Position numbers and translations under genes: made by a program
Assembly: GCA_963556195.1 (NCBI GenBank)
Contig: CAUVYP010001208.1
Span: 1-64,000 of the forward strand
Length of the DNA stretch: 64,000 bases
Source of the DNA: Sepiola atlantica
Lineage: Eukaryota; Mollusca; Cephalopoda; Sepiida; Sepiolidae
Direction of reading: 5' to 3'
Notes under the pieces: generated by a model
Seen by the model: the letters and a program-made list of their open reading frames with translations, nothing else
What the model was told of the DNA's origin: nothing
The model's database searches: none
Shown: positions 10,807 through 23,600 of the stretch, piece by piece
Layout of the letters: every line of letters begins with the position of its first letter
Position numbering within the stretch: the stretch's first letter is position 1

Positions 10807-13041
10807 CAAAATTTAGCGCGTTTTAAAGTTGATATCGCTTTTGTTTATAACTTCCACATTTATTCGAATTGTGCAACGAAACTTTGCAGACAGTCGCGGA
10901 TAGGCCTTTTCTACTGAAGTACCAAGTTTCAGAAGTGCAGCTCTTGTACTGCCGGAGATATGTCGATACAAACTGAATACGCAAAACATCAACAAAATTT
11001 AGCGCGTTTGAAAGTTGATATCGCTTTTGTTTATAACTTCCACATTTATTCGAATTGTGCAACGAAACTTTGCAGACAGTCGCGGAGTCACATGTTCTAC
11101 TGAAGTACCAAGTTTCAGAAGTGCAGCTCTTGTACTGCCGGAGATATGTCGATACAAACTGAATACGCAAAACATCAACAAAATTTAGCGCGTTTTAAAG
11201 TTGATATCGCTTTTGTTTATAACTTCCACATTTATTCGAATTGTGCAACGAAACTTTGCACAGATTAGCGGAGTCACATTTTCTACTGAAGTACCAAGTT
11301 TCAGAAGTGCAGCTCTTGTACTGCCGGAGATATGTCGATACAAACTGAATACGCAAAACATCAACAAAATTTAGCGCGTTTTAAAGTTGATATCGCTTTT
11401 GTTTATAACTTCCACATTTATTCGAATTGTGCAACGAAACTTTGCAGACAGTCGCGGATAGGCCTTTTCTACTGAAGTACCAAGTTTCAGAAGTGCAGCT
11501 CTTGTACTGCCGGAGATATGTCGATACAAACTGAATACGCAAAACATCAACAAAATTAAGCGCGTTTTAAAGTTGATATCGCTATTGTTTATAACTTCCA
11601 CATTTATTCGAATTGTGCAACGAAACTTTGCACAGATTAGCGGAGTCACATTTTCTACTGAAGTACCAAGTTTCAGAAGTGCAGCTCTTGTACTGCCGGA
11701 GATATGTCGATACAAACTGAATACGCAAAAAACATCAACAAAATTTAGTGCGATTTAAAGTTGATATCGCTTTTGTTTATAACTTCACTATTCTTTAGAA
11801 TTGTGCAACGAAACTTTGCAGAGATAAGCGGAGTCACTTGCTCTACTGTAGTACCAAGTTTCAGAAGTGCAGCTCTTTTACTGCCGGAGATATGTCGATA
11901 CAAACTGAATACGCAAAACATCGACAAAATTTAGCGCGTTTTAAAGTTGATATCGCTTTTGTTTATAACTTCCACATTTATTCGAATTGTGCAACGAAAC
12001 TTTGCACAGATTAGCGGAGTCACATTTTCTACTGAAGTACTAAGTTTCAGAAGTGCAGCTCTTGTACTGCCGGAGATATGTCGATACAAACTGAATACGC
12101 AAAACATCGACAAAATTTAGCGCGTTTTAAAGTTGATATCGCTTTTGTTTATAACTTCCACATTTATTCGAATTGTGCAACGAAACTTTGCACAGATTAG
12201 CGGAGTCACATTTTCTACTGAAGTACCAAGTTTCACCAGTGCCGCTCTTGTACTGCCGGAGATATGTCGATACAAACTGAATACGCAAAACATCAACAAA
12301 ATTTAGCGCGTTTTAAAGTTGATATCGCTTTTGTTTATAACTTCCACATTTATTCGAATTGTGCAACGAAACTTTGCAGACAGTCGCGGAGGCAAATTTT
12401 CTACTGAAGTACCAAGTTTCAGAAGTGCAGCTCTTGTACTGCCGGAGATATGTCGATACAAACTGAATACGCAAAACATCAACAAAATTTAGCGCGTTTT
12501 AAAGTTGATATCGCTTTTGTTTATAAACTTCCACATTTATTCGAATTGTGCAACGAAACTTTGCAGACAGTCGCGGAGGCACATTTTCTACTGAAGTACC
12601 AAGTTTCAGAAGTGCAGCTCTTGTACTGCCGGAGATATGTCGATACAAACTGAATACGCAAAACATCAACAAAATTTAGCGCGTTTTAAAGTTGATATCG
12701 CTTTTGTTTATAACTTCCACATTTATTCGAATTGTGCAACGAAACTTTGCACAGATTAGCGGAGTCACATGTTCTACTGAAGTACCAAGTTTCAGAAGTG
12801 CAGCTCTTGTACTGCCGGAGATATGTCGATACAAACTGAATACGCAAAACATCAACAAAATTTAGCGCGTTTTAAAGTTGATATCGCTTTTGTTTATAAC
12901 TTCCACATTTATTCGAATTGTGCAACGAAACTTTGCACAGATTAGCGGAGTCACATTTTCTACTGAAGTACTAAGTTTCAGAAGTGCAGCTCTTGTACTG
13001 CCGGAGATATGTCGATACAAACTGAATACGCAAAACATCGA
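10807..13041 (+). repeat. Block L1d, second 2235-bp unit, also copied at 47296-49530
   Basis: 10621-11924 repeats 8386-9689 at offset 2235. The stretch 12111-13041 repeats 2609-3539 at offset 9502. From 10807 onward the sequence also matches 47296 onward at offset 36489, so this is where the long left/right duplication becomes continuous. Differences from the right copy include 'gaagtacc' against 'gaagaacc' at 47595, 'tttcag' against 'tttaag' at 48537, and 'tttcaccagtgccgc' at 12232 replaced by the usual sequence at 48721. Confidence 0.8.
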
Positions 13042-13599
13042 CAAAATTCAGCGCGTTTTAAAGTTGATATCGCTTTTGTTTATAACTTCCACATTTATTC
13101 GAATTGTGCAACGAAACTTTGCACAGATTAGCGGAGTCACATTTTCTACTGAAGTACCAAGTTTCAGAAGTGCAGCTCTTGTACTGCCGGAGATATGTCG
13201 ATACAAACTGAATACGCAAAACATCAACAAAATTTAGCGCGTTTTAAAGTTGATATCGCTTTTGTTTATAACTTCCACATTTATTCGAATTGTGCAACGA
13301 AACTTTGTAGACAGTCGCGGATAGGCCTTTTCTACTGAAGTACCAAGTTTCAGAAGTGCAGCTCTTGTACTGCCGGAGATATGTCGATACAAACTGAATA
13401 CGCAAAACATCAACAAAATTTAGCGCGTTTTAAAGTTGATATCGCTTTTGTTTATAACTTCCACATTTATTCGAATTGTGCAACGAAACTTTGAAGACCG
13501 TCGCGGAGACACACGTTCTACTGAAGTACCAAGTTTCAGAAGTGCAGCTCTTGTACCGCCGGAGATATGTCGATACAAACTGAATACGCAAACTATCAA

Positions 13600-13785
13600 C
13601 AAAATTTAGTGCGATTTAAAGTTGATATCGCTTTTGTTTATAACTTCACCATTCTTTAGAATTGTGCAACGAAACTTTGAAGAGATAAGCGGAGTCACAT
13701 GCTCTACTGAAGTACTAAGTTTCAGAAGTGCAGCTCTTTTACTGCCGGAGATATGTCGATACAAACTGAATACGCAAAACATCGA
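13600..13785 (+). repeat. Subtype F' monomer (first example)
   Basis: It carries 'tagtgcgattt' at its start, 'caccattctttagaattg', 'agagataagcggag' with 'tcacatgctc', and 'cagctcttttactg'. Further F' copies start near 15090, 23646, 25320, 26250, 29412, 31833, 50089, 51578, 53251, 61807 and 63481. The monomer before it usually ends 'gcaaactatcaac' in place of 'gcaaaacatcaac', so the F' unit carries a tag across the monomer boundary. This copy has 'ctttgaagag', shared only with the one at 50089. Confidence 0.85.
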
Positions 13786-16202
13786 CAAAATTTAGCGCGT
13801 TTTAAAGTTGATATCGCTTTTGTTTATAACTTCCACATTTATTCGAATTGTGCAACGAAACTTTGCACAGATTAGCGGAGTCACATTTTCTACTGAAGTA
13901 CTAAGTTTCAGAAGTGCAGCTCTTGTACTGCCGGAGATATGTCGATACAAACTGAATACGCAAAACATCGACAAAATTTATCGCGTTTTAAAGTTGATAT
14001 CGCTTTTGTTTATAACTTCCACATTTATTCGAATTGTGCAACGAAACTTTGCACAGATTAGCGGAGTCACATGTTCTACTGAAGTACTAAGTTTCAGAAG
14101 TGCAGCTCTTGTACTGCCGGAGATATGTCGATACAAACTGAATACGCAAAACATCAACAAAATTTAGCGCGTTTTAAAGTTGATATCGCTTTTGTTTATA
14201 ACTTCCACATTTATTCGAATTGTGCAACGAAACTTTGCAGACAGTCGCGGATAGGCCTTTTCTACTGAAGTACCAAGTTTCAGAAGTGCAGCTCTTGTAC
14301 TGCCGGAGATATGTCGATACAAACTGAATACGCAAAACATCAACAAAATTTAGCGCGTTTTAAAGTTGATATCGCTTTTGTTTATAACTTCCACATTTAT
14401 TCGAATTGTGCAACGAAACTTTGCACAGATTAGCGTATTCACATTTTACTACTGAAGTACCAAGTTTCAGAAGTGCAGCTCTTGTACTGCCGGAGATATG
14501 TCGATACAAAACTGAATACGCAAAACATCAACAAAATTTAGCCCGTTTTAAAGTTGATATCGCTTTTGTTTATAACTTCCACATTTATTCGAATTGTGCA
14601 ACGAAACTTTGCAGACAGTCGCGGAGGCACATTTTCTACTGAAGTACCAAGTTTCAGAAGTGCAGCTCTTGTACTGCCGGAGATATGTCGATACAAACTG
14701 AATACGCAAAACATCAACAAAATTTAGCGCGTTTTAAAGTTGATATCGCTTTTGTTTATAACTTCCACATTTATTCGAATTGTGCAACGAAACTTTGCAC
14801 AGATTAGCGGAGTCACATGTTCTACTGAAGTACCAAGTTTCAGAAGTGCAGCTCTTGTACTGCCGGAGATATGTCGATACAAACTGAATACGCAAAACAT
14901 CAACAAAATTTAGCGCGTTTTAAAGTTGATATCGCTTTTGTTTATAACTTCCACATTTATTCGAATTGTGCAACGAAACTTTGCACAGATTAGCGGAGTC
15001 ACATTTTCTACTGAAGTACTAAGTTTCAGAAGTGCAGCTCTTGTACTGCCGGAGATATGTCGATACAAATTGAATACGCAAACTATCAACAAAATTTAGT
15101 GCGATTTAAAGTTGATATCGCTTTTATAACTTCACCATTCTTTAGAATTGTGCAACGAAACTTTGCAGAGATAAGCGGAGTCACATGCTCTACTGAAGTA
15201 CCAAGTTTCAGAAGTGCAGCTCTTTTACTGCCGGAGATATGTCGATACAAACTGAATACGCAAAACATCAACAAAATTTAGCGCGTTTTAAAGTTGATAT
15301 CGCTTTTGTTTATAACTTCCACATTTATTCGAATTGTGCAACGAAACTTTGCAGACCGTCGCGGAGACACACGTTCTACTGAAGTACCAAGTTTCAGAAG
15401 TGCAGCTCTTGTACTGCCGGAGATATGTCGATACAAACTGAATACGCAAAACATCAACAAAATTTAGCGCGTTTTAAAGTTGATATCGCTTTTGTTTATA
15501 ACTTCCACATTTATTCGAATTGTGCAACGAAACTTTGCACAGATTAGCGGAGTCACATTTTTCTACTGAAGTACCAAGTTTCAGAAGTGCAGCTCTTGTA
15601 CTGCCGGAGATATGTCGATACAAACTGAATACGCAAAACATCAACAAAATTTAGCCCGTTTTAAAGTTGATATCGCTTTTGTTTATAACTTCCACATTTA
15701 TTCGAATTGTGCAACGAAACTTTGCAGACAGTCGCGGAGGCACATTTTCTACTGAAGTACCAAGTTTCAGAAGTGCAGCTCTTGTACTGCCGGAGATATG
15801 TCGATACAAACTGAATACGCAAAACATCAACAAAATTTAGCGCGTTTTAAAGTTGATATCGCTTTTGTTTATAACTTCCACATTTATTCGAATTGTGCAA
15901 CGAAACTTTGCACAGATTAGCGGAGTCACATGTTCTACTGAAGTACCAAGTTTCAGAAGTGCAGCTCTTGTACTGCCGGAGATATGTCGATACAAACTGA
16001 ATACGCAAAACATCAACAAAATTTAGCGCGTTTTAAAGTTGATATCGCTTTTGTTTATAACTTCCACATTTATTCGAATTGTGCAACGAAACTTTGCACA
16101 GATTAGCGGAGTCACATGTTCTACTGAAGTACCAAGTTTCAGAAGTGCAGCTCTTGTACTGCCGGAGATATGTCGATACAAACTGAATACGCAAAACATC
16201 AA

Positions 16203-16388
16203 CAAAATTTAGCGCGTTTTAAAGTTGATATCGCTTTTGTTTATAACTTCCACATTTATTCGAATTGTGCAACGAAACTTTGCAGACCGTCGCGGAGACA
16301 CACGTTATACTGAAGTACCAAGTTTCAGAAGTGCAGCTCTTGTACTGCCGGAGATATGTCGATACAAACTGAATACGCAAAACATCAA
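16203..16388 (+). repeat. Subtype E monomer ('cacgttatactg' form)
   Basis: The cassette is 'cagaccgtcgcggag', then 'acacacg' and 'ttatactg'. The c-to-a change breaks the 'tact' arm of the small dyad at 106-115. Other copies lie at 16389, 18063, 20110, 22529, 54364, 54550, 56224, 58271 and 60690. The parent form with 'cacgttctactg' is at 15272, 21041, 24390, 27738, 28482, 32391, 33882, 40218, 51760, 52320, 53433, 59202 and 62551. E monomers are absent from 1-13.4 kb, so they are a regional marker. Confidence 0.8.
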
Positions 16389-16574
16389 CAAAATTTAGCG
16401 CGTTTTAAAGTTGATATCGCTTTTGTTTATAACTTCCACATTTATTCGAATTGTGCAACGAAACTTTGCAGACCGTCGCGGAGACACACGTTATACTGAA
16501 GTACCAAGTTTCAGAAGTGCAGCTCTTGTACTGCCGGAGATATGTCGATACAAACTGAATACGCAAAACATCAA

Positions 16575-19500
16575 CAAAATTTAGCGCGTTTTAAAGTTGA
16601 TATCGCTTTTGTTTATAACTTCCACATTTATTCGAATTGTGCAACGAAACTTTGCACAGATTAGCGGAGTCACATTTTCTACTGAAGTACCAAGTTTCAG
16701 AAGTGCAGCTCTTGTACTGCCGGAGATATGTCGATACAAACTGAATACGCAAAACATCAACAAAATTTAGTGCGTTTGAAAGTTGATATCGCTTTTGTTT
16801 ATAACTTCCACATTTATTCGAATTGTGCAACGAAACTTTGCAGACAGTCGCGGAGACACATGTTCTACTGAAGTACCAAGATTCAGAAGTGCAGCTCTTG
16901 TACTGCCGGAGATATGTCGATACAAACTGAATACGCAAAACATCAACAAAATTTAGCGCGTTTTAAAGTTGATATCGCTTTTGTTTATAACTTCCACATT
17001 TATTCGAATTGTGCAACGAAACTTTGCACAGATTAGCGGAGTCACATGTTCTACTGAAGTACCAAGTCTCAGAAGTGCAGCTCTTGTACTGCCGGAGATA
17101 TGTCGATACAAACTGAATACGCAAAACATCGACAAAATTTAGCGCGTTTTAAAGTTGATATCGCTTTTGTTTATAACTTCCACATTTATTCGAATTGTGC
17201 AACGAAACTTTGCACAGATTAGCGGAGTCACATGTTCTACTGAAGTACTAAGTTTCCGAAGTGCAGCTCTTGTACTGCCGGAGATATGTCGATACAAACT
17301 GAATACGCAAAACATCAACAAAATTTAGCGCGTTTTAAAGTTGATATCGCTTTTGTTTATAACTTCCACATTTATTCGAATTGTGCAACGAAACTTTGCA
17401 GACAGTCGCGGATAGGCCTTTTCTCGTGAAGTACCAAGTTTCAGAAGTGCAGCTCTTGTACTGCCGGAGATATGTCGATACAAACTGAATACGCAAAACA
17501 TCAACAACATTTTGCGCGTTTTAAAGTTGATATCGCTTTTGTTTATAACTTCCACATTTATTCGAATTGTGCAACGAAACTTTGCACAGATTAGCGGATT
17601 CACATTTTACTACTGAAGTACCAAGTTTCAGAAGTGCAGCTCTTGTACTGCCGGAGATATGTCGATACAAACTGAATACGCAAAACATCAACAAAATTTA
17701 GCGCGTTTTAAAGTTGATATCGCTTTTGTTTATAACTTCCACATTTATTCGAATTGTGCAACGAAACTTTGCACAGATTAGCGGAGTCACATGTTCTACT
17801 GAAGTACCAAGTTTCAGAAGTGCAGCTCTTGTACTGCCGGAGATATGTCGATACAAACTGAATACGCAAAACATCAACAAAATTTAGCGCGTTTTAAAGT
17901 TGATATCGCTTTTGTTTATAACTTCCACATTTATTCGAATTGTGCAACGAAACTTTGCACAGATTAGCGGAGTCACATGTTCTACTGAAGTACCAAGTTT
18001 CAGAAGTGCAGCTCTTGTACTGCCGGAGATATGTCGATACAAACTGAATACGCAAAACATCAACAAAATTTAGCGCGTTTTAAAGTTGATATCGCTTTTG
18101 TTTATAACTTCCACATTTATTCGAATTGTGCAACGAAACTTTGCAGACCGTCGCGGAGACACACGTTATACTGAAGTACCAAGTTTCAGAAGTGCAGCTC
18201 TTGTACTGCCGGAGATATGTCGATACAAACTGAATACGCAAAACATCAACAAAATTTAGCGCGTTTTAAAGTTGATATCGCTTTTGTTTATAACTTCCAC
18301 ATTTATTCGAATTGTGCAACGAAACTTTGCACAGATTAGCGGAGTCACATTTTCTACTGAAGTACCAAGTTTCAGAAGTGCAGCTCTTGTACTGCCGGAG
18401 ATATGTCGATACAAACTGAATACGCAAAACATCAACAAAATTTAGCGCGTTTGAAAGTTGATATCGCTTTTGTTTATAACTTCCACATTTATTCGAATTG
18501 TGCAACGAAACTTTGCAGACAGTCGCGGAGACACATGTTCTACTGAAGTACCAAGATTCAGAAGTGCAGCTCTTGTACTGCCGGAGATATGTCGATACAA
18601 ACTGAATACGCAAAACATCAACAAAATTTAGCGCGTTTTAAAGTTGATATCGCTTTTGTTTATAACTTCCACATTTATTCGAATTGTGCAACGAAACTTT
18701 GCACAGATTAGCGGAGTCACATTTTCTACTGAAGTACCAAGTTTCAGAAGTGCAGCTCTTGTACTGCCGGAGATATGTCGATACAAACTGAATACGCAAA
18801 ACATCAACAAAATTTAGTGCGTTTGAAAGTTGATATCGCTTTTGTTTATAACTTCCACATTTATTCGAATTGTGCAACGAAACTTTGCAGACAGTCGCGG
18901 AGACACATGTTCTACTGAAGTACCAAGATTCAGAAGTGCAGCTCTTGTACTGCCGGAGATATGTCGATACAAACTGAATACGCAAAACATCAACAAAATT
19001 TAGCGCGTTTTAAAGTTGATATCGCTTTTGTTTATAACTTCCACATTTATTCGAATTGTGCAACGAAACTTTGCACAGATTAGCGGAGTCACATGTTCTA
19101 CTGAAGTACCAAGTCTCAGAAGTGCAGCTCTTGTACTGCCGGAGATATGTCGATACAAACTGAATACGCAAAACATCGACAAAATTTAGCGCGTTTTAAA
19201 GTTGATATCGCTTTTGTTTATAACTTCCACATTTATTCGAATTGTGCAACGAAACTTTGCACAGATTAGCGGAGTCACATGTTCTACTGAAGTACTAAGT
19301 TTCCGAAGTGCAGCTCTTGTACTGCCGGAGATATGTCGATACAAACTGAATACGCAAAACATCAACAAAATTTAGCGCGTTTTAAAGTTGATATCGCTTT
19401 TGTTTATAACTTCCACATTTATTCGAATTGTGCAACGAAACTTTGCAGACAGTCGCGGATAGGCCTTTTCTCGTGAAGTACCAAGTTTCAGAAGTGCAGC

Positions 19501-20668
19501 TCTTGTACTGCCGGAGATATGTCGATACAAACTGAATACGCAAAACATCAACAACATTTTGCGCGTTTTAAAGTTGATATCGCTTTTGTTTATAACTTCC
19601 ACATTTATTCGAATTGTGCAACGAAACTTTGCACAGATTAGCGGATTCACATTTTACTACTGAAGTACCAAGTTTCAGAAGTGCAGCTCTTGTACTGCCG
19701 GAGATATGTCGATACAAACTGAATACGCAAAACATCAACAAAATTTAGCGCGTTTTAAAGTTGATATCGCTTTTGTTTATAACTTCCACATTTATTCGAA
19801 TTGTGCAACGAAACTTTGCACAGATTAGCGGAGTCACATGTTCTACTGAAGTACCAAGTTTCAGAAGTGCAGCTCTTGTACTGCCGGAGATATGTCGATA
19901 CAAACTGAATACGCAAAACATCAACAAAATTTAGCGCGTTTTAAAGTTGATATCGCTTTTGTTTATAACTTCCACATTTATTCGAATTGTGCAACGAAAC
20001 TTTGCACAGATTAGCGGAGTCACATGTTCTACTGAAGTACCAAGTTTCAGAAGTGCAGCTCTTGTACTGCCGGAGATATGTCGATACAAACTGAATACGC
20101 AAAACATCAACAAAATTTAGCGCGTTTTAAAGTTGATATCGCTTTTGTTTATAACTTCCACATTTATTCGAATTGTGCAACGAAACTTTGCAGACCGTCG
20201 CGGAGACACACGTTATACTGAAGTACCAAGTTTCAGAAGTGCAGCTCTTGTACTGCCGGAGATATGTCGATACAAACTGAATACGCAAAACATCAACAAA
20301 ATTTAGCGCGTTTTAAAGTTGATATCGCTTTTGTTTATAACTTCCACATTTATTCGAATTGTGCAACGAAACTTTGCACAGATTAGCGGAGTCACATTTT
20401 CTACTGAAGTACCAAGTTTCAGAAGTGCAGCTCTTGTACTGCCGGAGATATGTCGATACAAACTGAATACGCAAAACATCAACAAAATTTAGCGCGTTTG
20501 AAAGTTGATATCGCTTTTGTTTATAACTTCCACATTTATTCGAATTGTGCAACGAAACTTTGCAGACAGTCGCGGAGACACATGTTCTACTGAAGTACCA
20601 AGATTCAGAAGTGCAGCTCTTGTACTGCCGGAGATATGTCGATACAAACTGAATACGCAAAACATCAA
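16575..20668 (+). repeat. 2047-bp tandem pair (11-monomer unit)
   Basis: 16575-18621 repeats as 18622-20668 at offset 2047 (11 monomers plus 1 base). Shared private variants are 'tagtgcgtttg' (16770, 18817), 'aagattcag' (16878, 18925), 'aagtctcag' (17066, 19113), 'tttccgaag' (17254, 19301), 'cttttctcgtgaag' (17418, 19465), 'caacaacattttgcgcg' (17503, 19550) and 'gcggattcacattttactactg' (+1). The same pair appears at 54736-58829 in the right copy, so the 2047-bp duplication is older than the long duplication. Confidence 0.88.
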
Positions 20669-23600
20669 CAAAATTTAGCGCGTTTTAAAGTTGATATCGC
20701 TTTTGTTTATAACTTCCACATTTATTCGAATTGTGCAACGAAACTTTGCACAGATTAGCGGAGTCACATGTTCTACTGAAGTACCAAGTCTCAGAAGTGC
20801 AGCTCTTGTACTGCCGGAGATATGTCGATACAAACTGAATACGCAAAACATCAACAAAATTTAGCGCGTTTTAAAGTTGATATCGCTTTTGTTTATAACT
20901 TCCACATTTATTCGAATTGTGCAACGAAACTTTGTAGACAGTCGCGGATAGGCCTTTTCTACTGAAGTACCAAGTTTCAGAAGTGCAGCTCTTGTACTGC
21001 CGGAGATATGTCGATACAAACTGAATACGCAAAACATCAACAAAATTTAGCGCGTTTTAAAGTTGATATCGCTTTTGTTTATAACTTCCACAATTATTCG
21101 AATTGTGAAACGAAACTTTGCAGACCGTCGCGGAGACACACGTTCTACTGAAGTACCAAGTTTCAGAAGTGCAGCTCTTGTACTGCCGGAGATATGTCGA
21201 TACAAACTGAATACGCAAAACATCAACAAAATTTAGCGCGTTTTAAAGTTGATATCGCTTTTGTTTATAACTTCCACATTTATTCGAATTGTGCAACGAA
21301 ACTTTGCACAGATTAGCGGAGTCACATTTTCTACTGAAGTACCAAGTTTCAGAAGTGCAGCTCTTGTACTGCCGGAGATATGTCGATACAAACTGAATAC
21401 GCAAAACATCAACAAAATTTAGCGCGTTTGAAAGTTGATATCGCTTTTGTTTATAACTTCCACATTTATTCGAATTGTGCAACGAAACTTTGCAGACAGT
21501 CGCGGATAGGCCTTTTCTACTGAAGTACCAAGTTTCAGAAGTGCAGCTCTTGTACTGCCGGAGATATGTCGATACAAACTGAATACGCAAAACATCAACA
21601 AAATTTATCGCGTTTTAAAGTTGATATCGCTTTTGTTTATAACTTCCACATTTATTCGAATTGTGCAACGAAACTTTGCACAGATTAGCGTATTCACATT
21701 TTACTACTGAAGTACCAAGTTTCAGAAGTGCAGCTCTTGTACTGCCGGAGATATGTCGATACAAACTGAATACGCAAAACATCAACAAAATTTAGCCCGT
21801 TTTAAAGTTGATATCGCTTTTGTTTATAACTTCCACATTTATTCGAATTGTGCAACGAAACTTTGCAGACAGTCGCGGAGGCACATTTTCTACTGAAGTA
21901 CCAAGTTTCAGAAGTGCAGCTCTTGTACTGCCGGAGATATGTCGATACAAACTGAATACGCAAAACATCAACAAAATTTAGCGCGTTTTAAAGTTGATAT
22001 CGCTTTTGTTTATAACTTCCACATTTATTCGAATTGTGCAACGAAACATTGCACAGATTAGCGGAGTCACATGTTCTACTGAAGTACCAAGTTTCAGAAG
22101 TGCAGCTCTTGTACTGCCGGAGATATGTCGATACAAACTGAATACGCAAAACATCAACAAAATTTAGCGCGTTTTAAAGTTGATATCGCTTTTGTTTATA
22201 ACTTCCACATTTATTCGAATTGTGCAACGAAACTTTGCACAGATTAGCGGAGTCACATTTTCTACTGAAGTACCAAGTTTCAGAAGTGCAGCTCTTGTAC
22301 TGCCGGAGATATGTCGATACAAACTGAATACGCAAAACATCGACAAAATTTAGCGCGTTTTAAAGTTGATATCGCTTTTGTTTATAACTTCCACATTTAT
22401 TCGAATTGTGCAACGAAACTTTGCACAGATTAGCGGAGTCACATGTTCTACTGAAGTACCAAGTTTCAGAAGTGCAGCTCTTGTACTGCCGGAGATATGT
22501 CGATACAAACTGAATACGCAAAACATCAACAAAATTTAGCGCGTTTTAAAGTTGATATCGCTTTTGTTTATAACTTCCACATTTATTCGAATTGTGCAAC
22601 GAAACTTTGCAGACCGTCGCGGAGACACACGTTATACTGAAGTACCAAGTTTCAGAAGTGCAGCTCTTGTACTGCCGGAGATATGTCGATACAAACTGAA
22701 TACGCAAAACATCAACAAAATTTAGCGCGTTTTAAAGTTGATATCGCTTTTGTTTATAACTTCCACATTTATTCGAATTGTGCAACGAAACTTTGCACAG
22801 ATTAGCGGAGTCACATTTTCTACTGAAGTACCAAGTTTCAGAAGTGCAGCTCTTGTACTGCCGGAGATATGTCGATACAAACTGAATACGCAAAACATCA
22901 ACAAAATTAAGCGCGTTTGAAAGTTGATATCGCTTTTGTTTATAACTTCCACATTTATTCGAATTGTGCAACGAAACTTTGCAGACAGTCGCGGAGACAC
23001 ATGTTCTACTGAAGTACCAAGTTTCAGAAGTGCAGCTCTTGTACCGCCGGAGATATGTCGATACAAACTGAATACGCAAAACATCAACAAAATTTAGCGC
23101 GTTTTAAAGTTGATATCGCTTTTGTTTATAACTTCCACATTTATTCGAATTGTGCAACGAAACTTTGCACAGATTAGCGGAGTCACATGTTCTACTGAAG
23201 TACCAAGTTTCAGAAGTGCAGCTCTTGTACTGCCGGAGATATGTCGATACAAACTGAATACGCAAAACATCAACAAAATTTAGCGCGTTTTAAAGTTGAT
23301 ATCGCTTTTGTTTATAACTTCCACATTTATTCGAATTGTGCAACGAAACTTTGCACAGATTAGCGGAGTCACATGTTCTACTGAAGTACCAAGTTTCAGA
23401 AGTGCAGCTCTTGTACTGCCGGAGATATGTCGATACAAACTGAATACGCAAAACATCAACAAAATTTAGCGCGTTTTAAAGTTGATATCGCTTTTGTTTA
23501 TAACTTCCACATTTATTCGAATTGTGCAACGAAACTTTGCAGACAGTCGCGGAGTCACATGTTCTACTGAAGTACCAAGTTTCAGAAGTGCAGCTCTTGT

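Larger units (their letters stand above)
13042..16574 (+). repeat. Block M1a: transition to E and F' subtypes
   Basis: Subtypes change here. The first E cassette ('gaagaccgtcgcggag', then 'acacacgttc') is in the 13414 monomer and the first F' monomer starts at 13600. Length variants are: 'gcgtattcacattttactactg' (+1, 14430), 'gatacaaaactg' (+1, 14505, absent from the right copy), an F' monomer missing four bases in 'gcttttataac' (15090-15271, 182 bp), and 'cacatttttctactg' (+1, 15555). Two consecutive E monomers with 'cacgttatactg' lie at 16203-16574. Everything is copied at the right end of the window. Confidence 0.8.
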
